A DNA stretch of 64,000 bases. Source: Chondrilla cf. caribensis (lineage: Eukaryota; Porifera; Demospongiae; Chondrillida; Chondrillidae). The stretch is taken from NCBI GenBank assembly GCA_964020155.1, contig OZ026561.1, positions 2,333,047-2,397,046 on the forward strand, read 5' to 3'. Both the position numbers and the translations under genes were made by a program. The notes below the pieces were generated by a model that did no database searches, was not told the DNA's origin, and worked only from the letters and a program-made list of their open reading frames with translations. Every line of letters begins with the position of its first letter. Positions within the stretch are counted from its first letter, which is position 1. Positions 20,838 through 36,214 of the stretch are shown here, piece by piece.

Positions 20838-23270
20838 TACCAGGAGTGTGTACCAAAGAGGAGTGTGTATAGACTAGCCAGTGTGTGTGCTAACCTGGAG
20901 TGTGTACTAACCAGGAGTGCGTACTAACCAGGAGTGTGTATTAATAAGGAGTGTGTACTAGCCAGGAGTGTGTACTGGCCAGGAGTGTGTACTAACCAGG
21001 AGTGTGTACTAGCCAGGAGTGTGTGCTAATCGGACGTGTGTGCTAACTGGAAGTGTGTGCTTACCAGGAATGTGTGCTAACCAGGAGTGTGTATTAACAA
21101 GGAGTGTGTACTAGCCAGGAGAGTGTGCTAACCAGGAGAGTGTGCTAACCAGAAGTGTGTGCTAACCAGGAGTGTGTACTAGCTAGGAGTGTGTGCTAAC
21201 CAGAAGTGTGTACTAACCAGGAGCGTGTGCTAACCAGAAATGTGTGCAAACCAGGAGTGTGTGCTAAACAAAAGTGTGTGCTAAACAGGGGTGTGCACTA
21301 ACTGGGAGTGCAAACCAGAAGTGTGTACTAGCCAGGAGTGTGTGCTAACTTGGTGAGTGTACTAACCGGAAGTGTGTACTAACCAAGAATGTGTGCTAAC
21401 CAGAAGTGTGTACTAACCAGGAGTGTGTGCTAACCAGAAATGTGTGCAAACCAGGAGTGTGTGCTAACCAAAAGTGTGTGCTAAACAGGGGTGTGCACTA
21501 ACTGGGAGTGCAAACGAGAAGTGTGTACTAGCCAGGAGTGTGTGCTAACTTGGTGAGTGTACTAACCGGAAGTGTGTACTAACCAAGAATGTGTGCTAAC
21601 CAGAAGTGTGTACAAGCCAGGAGTGTGTAATAACCAGGAGTGTGTATTAATAAGGAATGTGTACTAACCATGCAGGGGTGTGTACTAGCCAGAAGTGTGT
21701 ACTGACCAGGAGTGTGTGCTAACCAGAAGTGTGTGCTAACCAGGAGTGTGTGCTAACCAGGAGTGTGTGCTAACCAGGAGAGTGTGCTAACCAGGAGTGT
21801 GTGTTAACCAGAAATGTGTGCAAACCAGGAGTGTGTGCTAACCAGAAGTGTGTGCTTACCAGGAGAGTGTGCTAACCAGGAGTGCGTACTAGCTAGGAGT
21901 GTGTGCTAACCAGAAGTGTATACTAACCAGGAATATATGCTGACCAGAAGTGTGTACAAGCCAGGAGTGTGTAATAACCAGGAGTGTACACTAACCAAGA
22001 GTGTATGCTAACCAGGAATGTGTACTAACCAGGAGTGTGCACTAACCAAGAGTGTATGCTAACCAGGAATGTGTACTAACCAGGAGTGTGTGCCAACCAG
22101 TAGTGTGTTCTAGCCAGGAGTGATTACTAACCAGGTGTGTGTGTTAACCAAGACTGTGTACTAACCAGGTGTGTGTGCTAACCAAGAATATGTACTAATC
22201 AGGAGTGTGTACTAACCAAAAGTGTGTACTAGCCAGGAGTGTGTAATAACCAGGAGTGTGTGCTAACCAGAAGTGTGTACAAGCCAGGAGTGTGTAATAA
22301 CCAGGAGTGTGTATTAATAAGGAATGTGTACTAACCAGGAGTGTGCAAGCCAGGAGTGTGTACTAACCAGGAGTGTGTGCTAACCAGAAGTGTGTATAAA
22401 CAAGGAGTGTGTACTAGCCAGGAGAGTGTGCTAACCAGGAGAGTGTGCTAACCAGGAGTGTGTACTGGCCAGTAGCATGTACTAACCAGGAGTGTGTACT
22501 AACCAGGAGTGTGTGCTAACCAGAAATGTGTGCTAACCAGGAGTGTGTGCTAACCAGGAGTGCGTATTAAGAAGGAGTGTGTACTAGCCAGGAGTGTGTA
22601 CTAGCTAGGAGTGTGTGCTAACCAGAAGTGTGTACTAACCAGGAATGTGTGCTGACCAGAAGTGTGTACAAGCCAGGAGTGTGTACTAACCAGGAGTGTG
22701 CAAGCCAGGAATGTGTACTAACCAGGGGTGCAAACCAGAAGTGTGTACTAGCCAGGAGTGTGTGCTAACTTGGAGAGTGTGCTAACGGGAAGTGTGTACT
22801 AACCATGAATGTGTGCTGACCAGAAGTGTGTACAAGCCAGGAGTGTGTAATAACCAGACGTGTGCACTAATCAATTGTATGTACTAGCCAGAAGTGTGTA
22901 CTAACCAGGAGTGTGTACCAAACAGTAGTGTGTTCTAGCCAGGAGTGTTTACTTCCCAGATGTGTGCTAGCCTGGAGTGTGTACTAACCGGGAGTGTGTG
23001 CCAAACAGTAGTGTCTTCTAGCCAGGAGTGTTACTAACCAGATGTGTGTACTATCCAGGAGTGCGTACCAACCGGGAGTGTGTGCTAACCAGGAGTGTGT
23101 ACTAGCCCGGAGTGATTACTAACCAGGTGTGTGTGCTAACCAGGTGTGAGTGCTACCAAGGAGTGTGTATTAACAAGGAGTGTGTACTAACCAGGAGTGT
23201 GTATTAACAAGGAGTGTGTACTAACCAGGAGTATGTGCTAACCAGAAGTGTGTACTATCCAGGACTGTGT
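20838..23270. repeat. 17-bp minisatellite, about 140 copies
   Basis: Imperfect tandem units of CTAACCAGGAGTGTGTG(C/A) run for 2.4 kb. Variants swap AACC/AGCC, GGAG/GAAG and GTGC/GTAC. Longer duplicated blocks occur inside it (for example about 21,200-21,400 against 21,400-21,600), so it grew by unequal exchange of multi-unit segments. The array runs straight into the CA array. Confidence 0.95.
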
Positions 23271-23280
23271 ACAACGCGCA

Positions 23281-24397
<1,117 letters not shown>

Positions 24398-24773
24398 CAC
24401 CAGCATACGGACACGCACCCACCCCCACAAACTTTCACAGAGGGTTAGGTAACTTGTTCGGATTTCCTCACAGTGATACATATCCACCTCTAACTTTGAC
24501 ATTTTAAAGTAGCCATGTAGAGCTATAACTTCTGATGTTTTCACGGTTATTTGTCGTTTCTCCACTCTGTAGTGAGGTCCGTCCAAAAGCTCATGCCTTT
24601 GACCGAATATCGATTATTATCGGGCGATTTTTCCGATCGACTCTAGCATTGCCATGCGATAAGCTACGAGGACCTTACTGAGTATAGAGCGATTACATGT
24701 AATGGCCTATAAAACAAAGTTAATCGAACTTTATGCATCCGAATATAGATGATGTCCGATCATTGATACTTTA

Positions 24774-25611
24774 TAGGGTAAAACGGGGTAACTTGGAACG
24801 CTTTTTGACACCTATCAACACCTCCACTGCTTGCACTCCGATGGATCACTGGATTTACATGAAAGTTACCGTGCACCTAAAGTAGATATCCACCCATCGT
24901 GACCAGTTCGAAATTTGAAGATAGCACCATTCCATCAGATAGCAGAATCGTTTTTGCAATAACTTTTGTAAAGTGTGGAAAAATGGCTGTCGGGGTAACT
25001 TGGAACACTCTGAAAACTCGCCGTGAAATCATCACAGGAGCTCCAAACGATGACCGGGCATACAATAAATGACTATACTATAATCTATCATACATAAAGC
25101 TCAGTTAAAAGAAGCCAAAACACAAAGGGTACATCTCAGCGTGGAGCAGGCCGTTCAAGAGCAAATGGAACAGATCCAACGTTGTCTTTGACTGGGCAAC
25201 GGTCAGTACATGCAAGATGATACCACCCCTGGCATTCATCATAAGCCACCCAGTCTGTGTCTTTTTCTTCATTGCCACATTCTTGGCCCTCGTGAACGAC
25301 TATTTTCGAGTTTGTTGTTGAAAACGGGATTGCTGCTATCCTCAACCAAGAATGCTATTGAAAATAACTAGGTTTCTGTTGAAAAAGAAATTCTAAGCTC
25401 ATATTTTATCTGCGCTTGTTCACTTTTTGATCGATAACTTCCTCTGGGATATGCGAATAGTCGTGAAACAATCAATGTAACTTTACCTCATGCTACCATC
25501 ATGTATGGTAAACTTTAACCAAAACTTGGTAAATGTTTGGCAAAATAAGATTAAGTACAATGAAATGTGTTCCAAATTACCCCATGTTCCAAGTTACCCC
25601 GCTTTACCCTA
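24774..25611 (-). mobile_element. Inverted-repeat DNA element with PHD-type ORF end (pogo/Tc-like)
   Basis: The ends are AGGGTAAAACGGGGTAACTT and its inverted near-copy, both flanked by TA, the target of Tc1/mariner/pogo elements. The minus strand at 25,345-25,136 encodes a Zn-finger-like tail: CGNEEKDTDWVAYDECQGWY followed by HLACTD. The second Cys of the central pair is Tyr, so the finger is damaged. Such tails occur at the C-terminus of some DDE transposases. The catalytic part is absent. I read it as an internally deleted, non-autonomous element of about 838 bp. Confidence 0.7.
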
Positions 25612-25729
25612 TTGCGCGAAAAAATGGCCGAGTTCAAAACGCCGACAATTAGATTTTAAGCTAGAATTCGAAGAACTTTACATCTTCAGTGAAGGCTATC
25701 AAAGACAATGAAGTGATGTTAGTGATTGG

Positions 25730-25890
25730 GGACGGGCTAGTTTCTAACTGAACACTGACCGTAACTATAAATGATGAAGTCAATAAGACGGAAATAGATG
25801 GGTCAAGGTAGCGGGGTGGCCGGATAACACGACTGCAAGCTACATGTCGCGGGTTCGAATCCTCCAACACCCGGTTTTTTTCTGTGAAAA
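25730..25890 (+). mobile_element. tRNA-like SINE, copy 1
   Basis: GGTAGCGGGGTGGCCGGATA resembles an A box region, and GGGTTCGAATCC is a consensus pol III B box, followed by poly-T. The 60 bp upstream (GAACACTGACCGTAACTATAAAT) are shared with the copy at 26,030. It does not fold into a convincing complete cloverleaf, so I call a tRNA-derived SINE rather than a tRNA. Confidence 0.6.
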
Positions 25891-26029
25891 TAAAGGTCAA
25901 CTCCTTTGTTCAGTTGCAATACTCCCTACTAAGAACCGTATGTGCGAGCTGGGGACTCGCTACTAACCTGCCAGCGGGAGTATAGTATATTCTGCATTCG
26001 CGGACTTTAATGAAGACCTATTTTTCAAA

Positions 26030-26165
26030 TTGAACAGTGAGGGCAACTATAAATGGAGTATGTAATAATGATACGGAAGACAGGTCACGGTGGCCAGGTA
26101 GTCGGATGATGCGGCTACAGGCTGCGGGTTCGAATCCTCCAACAGCCGTTTTTTTTTCTTTTTAT
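26030..26165 (+). mobile_element. tRNA-like SINE, copy 2
   Basis: Same head as copy 1: GGTGGCCAGGTAGTCGGATG as the A box region and GGGTTCGAATCCTCCAACAG over the B box, then a T-run. Upstream GAACAGTGAGGGCAACTATA also matches. Tandem duplication of the locus or two insertions are both possible. Confidence 0.6.
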
Positions 26166-26289
26166 CTCAAAGATTTAGCTGTATCAAAGTAATTGAAACT
26201 GTACCCATATCATTAATTACTACAGTACTCCTTTACAGCATCAATAGAATAAATCAATTTCCAATTACTGTATAGAGTAAAAACAATGC

Positions 26290-27301
26290 CTGCATGGTCA
26301 CAAACAGATATACACACAAATTTCACAACAAACACATATTATACAAAAACATACAACAACACAAACAAATCTATCACATGCCATCATGTTCTCAATTTTA
26401 CATACAAATAATCACATACAACAACAAAACATACAAACTAAACATGCCTGCATAGTGACAAACATACAAAAAACTTATAATCACTTACAAACACGTAATA
26501 ATTACCAAATCAAGGGTAAAATGCACTTATACAACTCACACACATTCCAGGAAGGCAAAAACGTTGAACAAACACACACACAAGATACAAACACGCATAC
26601 AAAGTTACTCACACACACAGATACACATGCACTTGCACATACACACACGCAATTGCACATACACACATATACACACACGCACACTCAAACATACATGCAC
26701 TTGAACTTGAACACACACACACACATATATGCAATTGCACATACACGGATATACAGGCACACACGGACACATGCACTTGCGCAAACAAACAGACATGAAC
26801 TTCCATTTGCTCATGCACACGCACACACACACACGCAGACACACACGTACAAACACACGCACACACACACACAAACACACTTGCACCTGAAACTACAAAC
26901 ACACGCACACGCACTTGCACTCACGCTCAAATTTACGCACACGCAACATGTGCTCAAACACGTCACACATGCAATATCAAAACACACAGACACATGCGTA
27001 CATAAACTAGAAGGTACACATCCACTTGCATACACGCACACACACACACACAAACACACACTGACACACACATGCACTTGCACATGCGCACTGAGATACA
27101 AACGCACCCGCACACAGGCACTTTCACTTGCACATACACACACATATGCACCTTAACATGCACATACACATACAAATGCACTGGCACTTGCACATACACA
27201 TACATAAACTCACGCACACCCACACGCACACGCAAGCATCTACGCACACACACACACTAACATGCAATGGCAAATACACATACAGGCAAAAACAATCCAT
27301 T

Positions 27302-27332
<31 letters not shown>

Positions 27333-30300
27333 ACAAATACACACCTACATGCACTTTCACATACAAACCGAGATACTCACCCGCAAACACAAACACACGT
27401 TTTGCTATAGTACATACTCAAACGCACACGAACGCACGCACGCAAGCAAGCTCCATGGCACATATGCGTTCACAAAAACACAGCAATGCCATTACACATA
27501 CACACTAAGAAAAACACGTACAAACCCATGAACACACATGTACTTTCACTTGCACTCACTCAAACAAGCACACGCGCACACACACGCACATACGCAGACA
27601 TACATACATGCATACACACATACACATATGCAATTGTACATATAAAAACATCATGAGAGTACGTAAGCGCTTAAAAACACACACAAAAAATACCATTACA
27701 CACACACACGCACACACACAAATACACAAATACACAGCAAAATACAGACACACCCGCACACACACACATGAACTTTCCATTGCACTCACACGCCCGCACG
27801 AACACACACAATCATGCATTTGCACTGACACACACCCACACTGACACCCACACACACATGCACTTGCAAATACACACACATCCGTACACAAACACATGCA
27901 CATACCATTGAAGATACACGCAAACACACACACACGTATGCACCTAAGCACGAGAGTAAATAAGTTCTCACAGACACACACAAAAAAAACATGCCATTGC
28001 ACACACATACACTCACTTTCATGCACTTGCTCACAACACGCGCGCATAAATACACACATGGAATTGCTAATACACACACACTTCCAATTCCACAAACACA
28101 AACACAAATGCACTTGCACACACACACAAACATGCACTTGCGCGCACACACACACACACACACATGCACTTGTACACACACAAACATGCACTTGCGCGCA
28201 CACACACACACACATGCACTTGTGCTCACCCACACACACAGACTTACATGCACTTGCGCACAAACAAACACTCACATGCACTTGGGCGCGCGCACACGCA
28301 TGCACTTTTGCACATACACACACAGTACGTGCACTTGCACATACACGCACACACACACGCAAATGCATACACACACAAGGAATTGCTAATACACACACAC
28401 TTCCACTTCCACACTCACACTCACATTCACTTGCGCACACACACACGCGCACTTGCACATACACTCACGCACACGCACGCATAAGCACACACTTGGCATT
28501 TCTAATACACACACACGAGCACTGCGCACACACATGCACTTGCACACACACATGCACTTGCGCGCACAACGCACACGCACACATGCACTTGTGCACATAC
28601 ACACACTATAACTTGCGCACACACACACACCTTCATGCACTTGTACATACACTCACGCACGCACAGGCATAATCACTCACACACATGGAATTGCAAATAC
28701 ACTCACACACGGACTTGTGCCCACACACACTTATATACTTGCACATATACACACGCACACACACAAAAAACAAACACGCACACACACGTATGCACCCAAG
28801 CACGAGAGTAAATAAGTTCTCACAGACAAACACACACAAAACACATGCCTTAGCACACGCACAAACACACTTTCATGCACTTTCTCCAAACACGCACGCA
28901 TACATACACACATGCACTTGCACACACACACAAACATGCACTTGCGCTCACTCACACACACACATGCACTTGTGCACACCCACACACACTGACTTACATG
29001 CACTTGCGCACACACACACACTCACATGCATTTGGGCGCGCGCACATACAATCTCACACATGCACTTGCGGACACACACGCATGCACTTTTGCACATATA
29101 TACACACACTACATGCACTTGCACATACACACACACGCATAAGCATACACACACATGGAATTGCTTAAACACACACATTTCCACTTCCACACAAACACAC
29201 ATTCACTTGCGCACACACACACACATTTTCATGCACTTGCACATACACTTACCACACCCACGCTAAAGCACACACTTGGAATTACTAATATACACACACA
29301 CATTCAGACTCACATGCACTTGCGCACACACACACACATTCACTTGCGCGCACACACACTCTTACATGCACTTGCGCACACACACACATGAACTTACGCT
29401 CCCCCACACACACACATGCACTTGCACATACACTCACGCACACGCACGCATAAGCACACACATTAGCACTGCGCACACACACACACACAGACAGGCACTT
29501 GCGCATACACACACACACATGAAAATGCACACAAACACATGAACTAGAATACACAATATCTTGCACTTGTTCACACGCACACACAGAATCACACATATGC
29601 AATTGCGCAAACACACACAGACATGCATATGCGCACACATACACATGCACTTGCACACACACACACCTTCAGACTCACTCACATGCACTTGCACAAACAC
29701 ACACACAAGCACTTGCGCACACACACACACATGCACATGCACACACAAACGCATGCACTTGCGCACACACACGCACACACACGTACTTTCGCGAACACAC
29801 ACAAGCACTTGCGCACACACACATACATGCACTTGCGCACATACACACAAATACATGCACTTGCGCGCACACACAAACACATGCACTTGCGCACACACAC
29901 GCACACACACATGTACTTGCACGAACACACACAAGCACTTGCGCACACACACACACATGCACTTGCGCTCGCACACACATGCACATGCACACACAAATAC
30001 ATGCACTTGTGCACACACACAAACACATGCACTTGCGCACACACACGCACACACACATGTACTTGCGCGAACACACACAAGCACTTGCGCACACACACAC
30101 ATGCACATGCACACACAAACGCATGCACTTGCGCACACACACGCACACACACGTACTTTCACGAACACACACAAGCACTTGCGCACACACACATACATGC
30201 ACTTGCGCACATACACACAAATACATGCACTTGCGCGCACACACAAACACGTGCACTTGCGCACACACACGCACACACACATGTACTTGCACGAACACAC

Positions 30301-31955
30301 ACAAGCACTTGCGCACACACACACACACATGCACTTGCGCACACACACACATGCACATGCACACACAAATACATGCACTTGCGCGCACACACAAACACAT
30401 GCACTTGCGCACACACACGCACACACACATGTACTTGCGCGAACACACACAAGCACTTGCGCACACACACACATGCACATGCACACACAAATACAAGCAC
30501 TTGTGCGCACACACAAACACATGTACTTGCGCACACACACGCACACACACGTACTTGTGCGAACACACACAAGCACTTGCGCACACACACACACACACAC
30601 ATGCACTTGCGCACACACACACATGCACATGCACACACAAATACATGCACTTGCGCGCACACACAAACACATGCACTTGCGCACACACACGCACACACAC
30701 ATGTACTTGCGCGAACACACACAAGCACTTGCGCACACACACACATGCACATGCACACACAAATACATGCACTTGTGCGCACACACAAACACATGTACTT
30801 GCGCACACACACGCACACACACGTACTTGTGCGAACACACACAAGCACTTGCGCACACACACACACACACACATGCACTTGCGCACACACACACATGCAC
30901 ATGCACACACAAATACATGCACTTGCGCGCACACACAAACACATGCACTTGCGCACACACACGCACACACACGTACTTTCGCGAACACACACAAGCACTT
31001 GCGCACACACACATACATGCACTTGCGCACATACACACAAATACATGCACTTGCGCGCACACACAAACACATGCACTTGCGCACACACACGCACACACAC
31101 GTACTTTCGCGAACACACACAAGCACTTGCGCACACACACACATGCACTTGCGCACATACACAAAAATACATGCACTTGCGCGCACACACAAACACATGC
31201 ACTTGCGCACACACACGCACACACACGTACTTGCACGAACACACACAAGCACTTGCGCACACACACACACATGCACTTGCGCACACACACACATGCACAT
31301 GCACACACAAATACATGCACTTGCGCGCACACACAAACACATGCACTTGGGCACACACACACACACACACATGCACTTGTGCACACACACACACCTTCAA
31401 GCACTTGCACATACATTAACGCATGCACACGTATAAGAAATGCTAACACACACACGCACTTGTGCACACACACACTCACATGCACTTGCGCACACTAACA
31501 CACAAACACACGCACTTGTGCACACACGCACATTCGCAATTGCGCAAACACACACACATTATCTTGAGCGCACAACACTTTCGCACTTGCGCACACACAT
31601 ACAAACGCACTCTATCATGCACTTCCACATAAACTTATGCACACACACGCATTAGCACACAATTAGAATTGCTAATATGCACACACACAGACACACACAG
31701 ACTCAAATGCAGTTGCGCACACACACACACACACACACTCACATACACCTGCGCGCGCACACACACACACAAAACGCACATGCACTTGTGCACACACACA
31801 CTTGCGCGTACACACACACCTTCATTCGCTTAATTACACTCACGCATAAGCACGCATAAGTACACAATTGGACATACCTTCACGCACTTGCGCATACACA
31901 TACGCACACGCAAGCATAAGAACACTTATAATTGCTAAAACACACTCGCATTTGT

Positions 31956-31991
<36 letters not shown>

Positions 31992-33535
31992 CGTGCACTT
32001 GCATACACACACAAGGAATTGCTAATACACACACACTTCCACTTCTACACTCACACTCACATTCACTTGCGCACACACACACTCACATTCACTTGCGCAC
32101 ACACACACGCACACACACATGCACTTGCACATACACTCGCACACGCACGCATAAGCACACACTTGGCATTTCTAATACACACACACGAGCACTGCGCACA
32201 CACATGCACTTGCACACACACATGCACTTGCGCGCACAACGCACACGCACACATGCACTTGTGCAAATACACACACTATAACTTGCGCACACACACACAC
32301 ACCTTCATGCACTTGTACATACACTCACGCACGCACAGGCATAATCACTCACACACATGGAATTGCAAATACACTCACACACGGACTTGTGCCCACACAC
32401 ACTTATATACTTGCACATATACACGCGCACACACGCCAAAGCACACACACAAAAACAAACACGCACACACACGTATGCACCCAAGCACGAGAGTAAATAA
32501 GTTCTCACAGACAAACACACACAAAACACATGCCTTAGCAAACGCACAAACACACTTTCATGCACTTTCTCCAAACACGCACGCATACATACACACATGC
32601 ACTTGCACACACACACACATGCACTTGTGAACACCCACATTTTCATGCACTTGCACAAACACTTACCACACCCACGCTAAAGCACACACTTGGAATTGCT
32701 AATATACACGCACACATTCAGACTCACATGCACTTGCGCACACACACACACACATTCACTTGCGCGCACACACACACTTACATACACTTGCGCACACACA
32801 CGCACCTGCGCACACACACACATATGAACTTACGCTCCCCCACACACACACATGTACTTGCACATACACTCACGTACACGCACGCATAAGAACACATATT
32901 AGCACTGCGCACACACACACACACACAGACAGGCACTTGCGCATACACGCACACACATGAAAATGCACACAAACACATGAACTAGAATACACAATATCTT
33001 GCACTTGTTCACACACACACACAGACTCACACATATGCAATTGCGCAAACACACACAGACATGCACTTGCGCACACATACACATGCACTTGCACACACAC
33101 ACACCTTCAGACTCACTCACATGCACTTGCACAAACACACACACATGCACATGCACACAAAAACGCATGCACTTGCGCACACACACGCACACACGTACTT
33201 TCGCGAACACACACAAGCACTTGCGCACACACACATACATGCACTTGCGCACATACACACAAATACATGCACTTGCGCACACACACATGAACTAGAATAC
33301 ACAATATCTTGCACTTGTTCAAACGCACACACAGACTCACACATATGCAATTGCGCAAACACACACAGACATGCACTTGCGCACACATACACATGCACTT
33401 GCACACACACACACCTTCAGACTCACTCACATGCACTTGCGCACATGCACGCGCTCACACACGCATGCGCACACACGCGCGCACGCACCCGCACGCGCAC
33501 ACACGCGCACACGCACGCACGCACACACACTGCCT
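26290..33535. repeat. 7.2-kb degenerate CA-based satellite with ATGCACTTGCGCACACAC motif
   Basis: The plus strand is almost free of G outside the recurring core ATGCACTTGCGC. From about 29,690 to 31,400 the core is arranged in a higher-order unit of about 120-150 bp marked by GCACACACACGTACTTTCGC or variants. Larger blocks are duplicated: 28,600-28,900 against 32,280-32,600, 29,260-29,720 against 32,680-33,150, and 32,985-33,125 against 33,285-33,425. Long ORFs (up to 683 codons, several frames, both strands) are a result of the stop-poor composition. Confidence 0.92.
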
Positions 33536-33546
33536 TACCTGCTATA

Positions 33547-34016
33547 ATTGCCTGGGGTAGGCTTTAGTGGTAGTGTTATATATTTAAAAATATGTACATT
33601 ACTAAAATAGATATTATCAACATAACCTACCGATAATCTACCAGCCTTGAACGAGGGGAATTGAATAATTCAATCTATGTGTGTGTGCCTGTGTTACAAT
33701 TGGAAAACAAAACGTGTGCTGTAAGCATGAAGACATTTAACATTGGGAATGAAACTGCACGTAATGTAGGTGTTGAATGAAATTGCCTGGGGTAGGCTTT
33801 AGTGGTAGTGTTATATATTTAAAAATATGTACATTACTAATTTAAATACTATCAATATAACCTACCCATAATCTACCAACCTAGAATGAGGGGAACTGAA
33901 TAATTCAATTTATATGTGTGTGCCTGTGTTACAATTTGAAAACATAACGTGTGCTGTAAGCATGAAGACATTTAACATTGGGAATGGAAACTGCACGTAA
34001 TGTAGGTGTTGCATGA
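33547..34016. repeat. Tandem duplication of a 235-bp unit
   Basis: ATTGCCTGGGGTAGGCTTTA begins both halves (about 33,547 and 33,781). The copies differ at only a few sites, for example ACTAAAATAGATA against ACTAATTTAAATA. The duplicated block directly abuts the satellite. No ORF. Confidence 0.9.
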
Positions 34017-34019
34017 AAA

Positions 34020-35365
34020 AACACTACATTGGTTAGACTTGGTGACTTAAAAATGGAGTGATACAAAAATCATGTGCAATGTGTGAAAGAACAGAAAGGT
34101 TGGTCGAAATTAAACTAGAAAATTGTTCTATTGCATAGTTGCTTGAGCTGAGTTCACTTCAAACTTCACAGCATCATCTTAGATGGTATCCTCTGTAGCT
34201 CAGAAATGTTACCTCCTATGTGGATACTTTAAGGCTTCTTGAGGACGTGTTTCCAGATATTCTGTAGAAAGGGACAATAATATGGGCGTGTACATCTACA
34301 TTTCTATGTATATAAAGTAAAAGACACATTAAATTTGAGTGACACAAAGCCTTAGTGTCAGAGGTGTTCCATAGAGTTTCATAGACCTCACTGTTACCAA
34401 AGGAAAGGTCTAGCTACATATTTAAAATTCTGGGAGAAGCAGATATGAGTGGGTTGCGCATGTATGGTCAGAACAAAAGTGATTCAAAAAGGCATTTGTG
34501 TTTGTAAAGGTACTCATCCTTGCGCAAACGGGAGGATGGAGTCCAATAGTAACAATGCAACTGTGTATCTGTATGTGTAACAGTGTAGTAGGAGAGGAAT
34601 ACACACTACAATAGGAGAGTTTGCAAAGAGGAGAATACTACCGATCTTTGCTTGTGATACCATTCAGTGATTTAAAAACTAATTTTCAACTACATTAAAA
34701 TCATACAAAGTCTCATGATTAGTGAGAAATTAAACATTATAATTGAGACCACTTTCAAAAGGATTCTTTGAAATATCCTCTTTGTCTTCATGAAATCCTC
34801 ACATTAAATTAGATGCTAAGGTATCACGAAACCACCAAATGTCAAAGGCAAACTATATTCAGGGACTTATTGACCTATACATGATATAAGCTTAATACCT
34901 CAAGATCATTACACAATTAGTAAATATATAAATGCCAGATGTGATTATTTCATATTATGGAAAATATTAAAATTCCAATCATTGTGAAAATTAATTCTTA
35001 ATCAAACTCACTGATCAACCAATATAATTAAAAGTAATTCTGGCTCATTGCCAGAGTATAAAAAAGGGCTAAATAAAAAGGCCATGTTCAAGTAATGACT
35101 ACAAATAGGCATACCAAACTTCATATCCACTTGATTCACAATTTCATCATGGCCTAACAATGGTAGTTTCAAAAAGGCTTAGTTGGATAAACCGTATCTT
35201 GGGCAAACTTCATTCCATGGCGATTTAGTTGAGCTCAGTTAAAGTCATTTCACGGATAATATCAGTCTTTAAATTACCGATTTAACCTAATAAGTCATGA
35301 AAATATTGATGTTAATATTTACTCAAAGTTGAAAAAGGACTTGCCATAGCATCCACATCATATAA
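34020..35365. other. No gene seen
   Basis: AT-rich unique-looking sequence without a supported ORF or inverted repeat. Confidence 0.4.
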
Positions 35366-36185
35366 GTGTATCTACTTTTGACAATTGAGAATAAAAAGAC
35401 AGATGTACTGAGTTGCTTCTCTTCAACCCAATTTCTAACCTTAGAAAGGTCATTAGTTTGAATAGAAAAAGGGATAATATTTTAGCCACAAACAAAATCA
35501 ACAGGGGTTGTGTAAGTATGTTTGGACTGTTACAAAGTTAAAAGCCCACTTGCGCATCATTTGTACTGAATCCTAAGGCCCCAATAGTCATCGCCATCTA
35601 AGTGGATAACATCTACCAAGAATGGTTTCTCTGCTTAACAGTGTTCTATCTAGTTGTTACTTAATACAACAAATGATAATTAGGCCACCTATAATGTTAT
35701 ACTAATAGCCACCATCAGTATTAGTATACCATCCCATATTCTATCAAATCTTAATACTGCACATGATTACAAATATATATTGTTCTTACTCTTTTGACTT
35801 TATCTTCAACATAGAAACGCCATGAAGGTATCCCAGACTCTACTCCCGTTGGCCACAGCTTCAATATGGGTTTTAGGTTTCTCTTTTGCTGGCAAATCAC
35901 ACTGTACAGGCAACACCCTCTCCAATCATTCTGAGGTTGCTTCATCCAACCGTATCTCTCAGTCCTCATACGTGCAATATTCTTCTGCCATTACAGTTTG
36001 ATGTACTGTCCCCAGACATTGAAACATTGAGCAAATAGTCCAAATCTGTGAAGAAATTCAAAAAGAGTAAAAAAACCTGATATACGAGCATGCTATCATT
36101 ACATATTGGTAAGTTAATAGGCATGAATAATAACTTATGTGAAGTTAAGAATGCATCACTGGATATTACGCCAACCCGCTGACAA
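35366..36185. repeat. Duplicated block, copy A
   Basis: It matches 37,705-39,155 in the same direction (TACTGAGTTGCTT, AAGTGGATAACATCTACCAAGAAT, GGCCACAGCTTCAATATGGG, AAGAATGCATCACTGG). Copy B is longer only because of a 608-bp insertion. The minus strand at 35,969-35,751 is open for 72 codons (NDWRGCCLYSVICQQKRNLK), but the frame is not kept well in copy B, so coding is doubtful. Confidence 0.85.
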
Positions 36186-36214
36186 GAATACGCATATAAA
36201 GAAAAATTGAGATG

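Noticed and set aside
20838..23270. CRISPR-like array
   Set aside because: The units are contiguous imperfect 17-mers without unique spacers, in a eukaryotic context; it is a minisatellite.
25800..25880. Functional tRNA gene
   Set aside because: B box and T-run are good, but the arms do not form a complete cloverleaf, and the unit is repeated with shared flanks, as in a SINE.
29434..31498. ORFs of 485-683 codons on both strands and several frames (Cys-Val or His-Thr rich)
   Set aside because: CA/TG arrays contain almost no stop codons in any frame. The overlapping ORFs appear in all frames, with no start context, codon structure or conservation.
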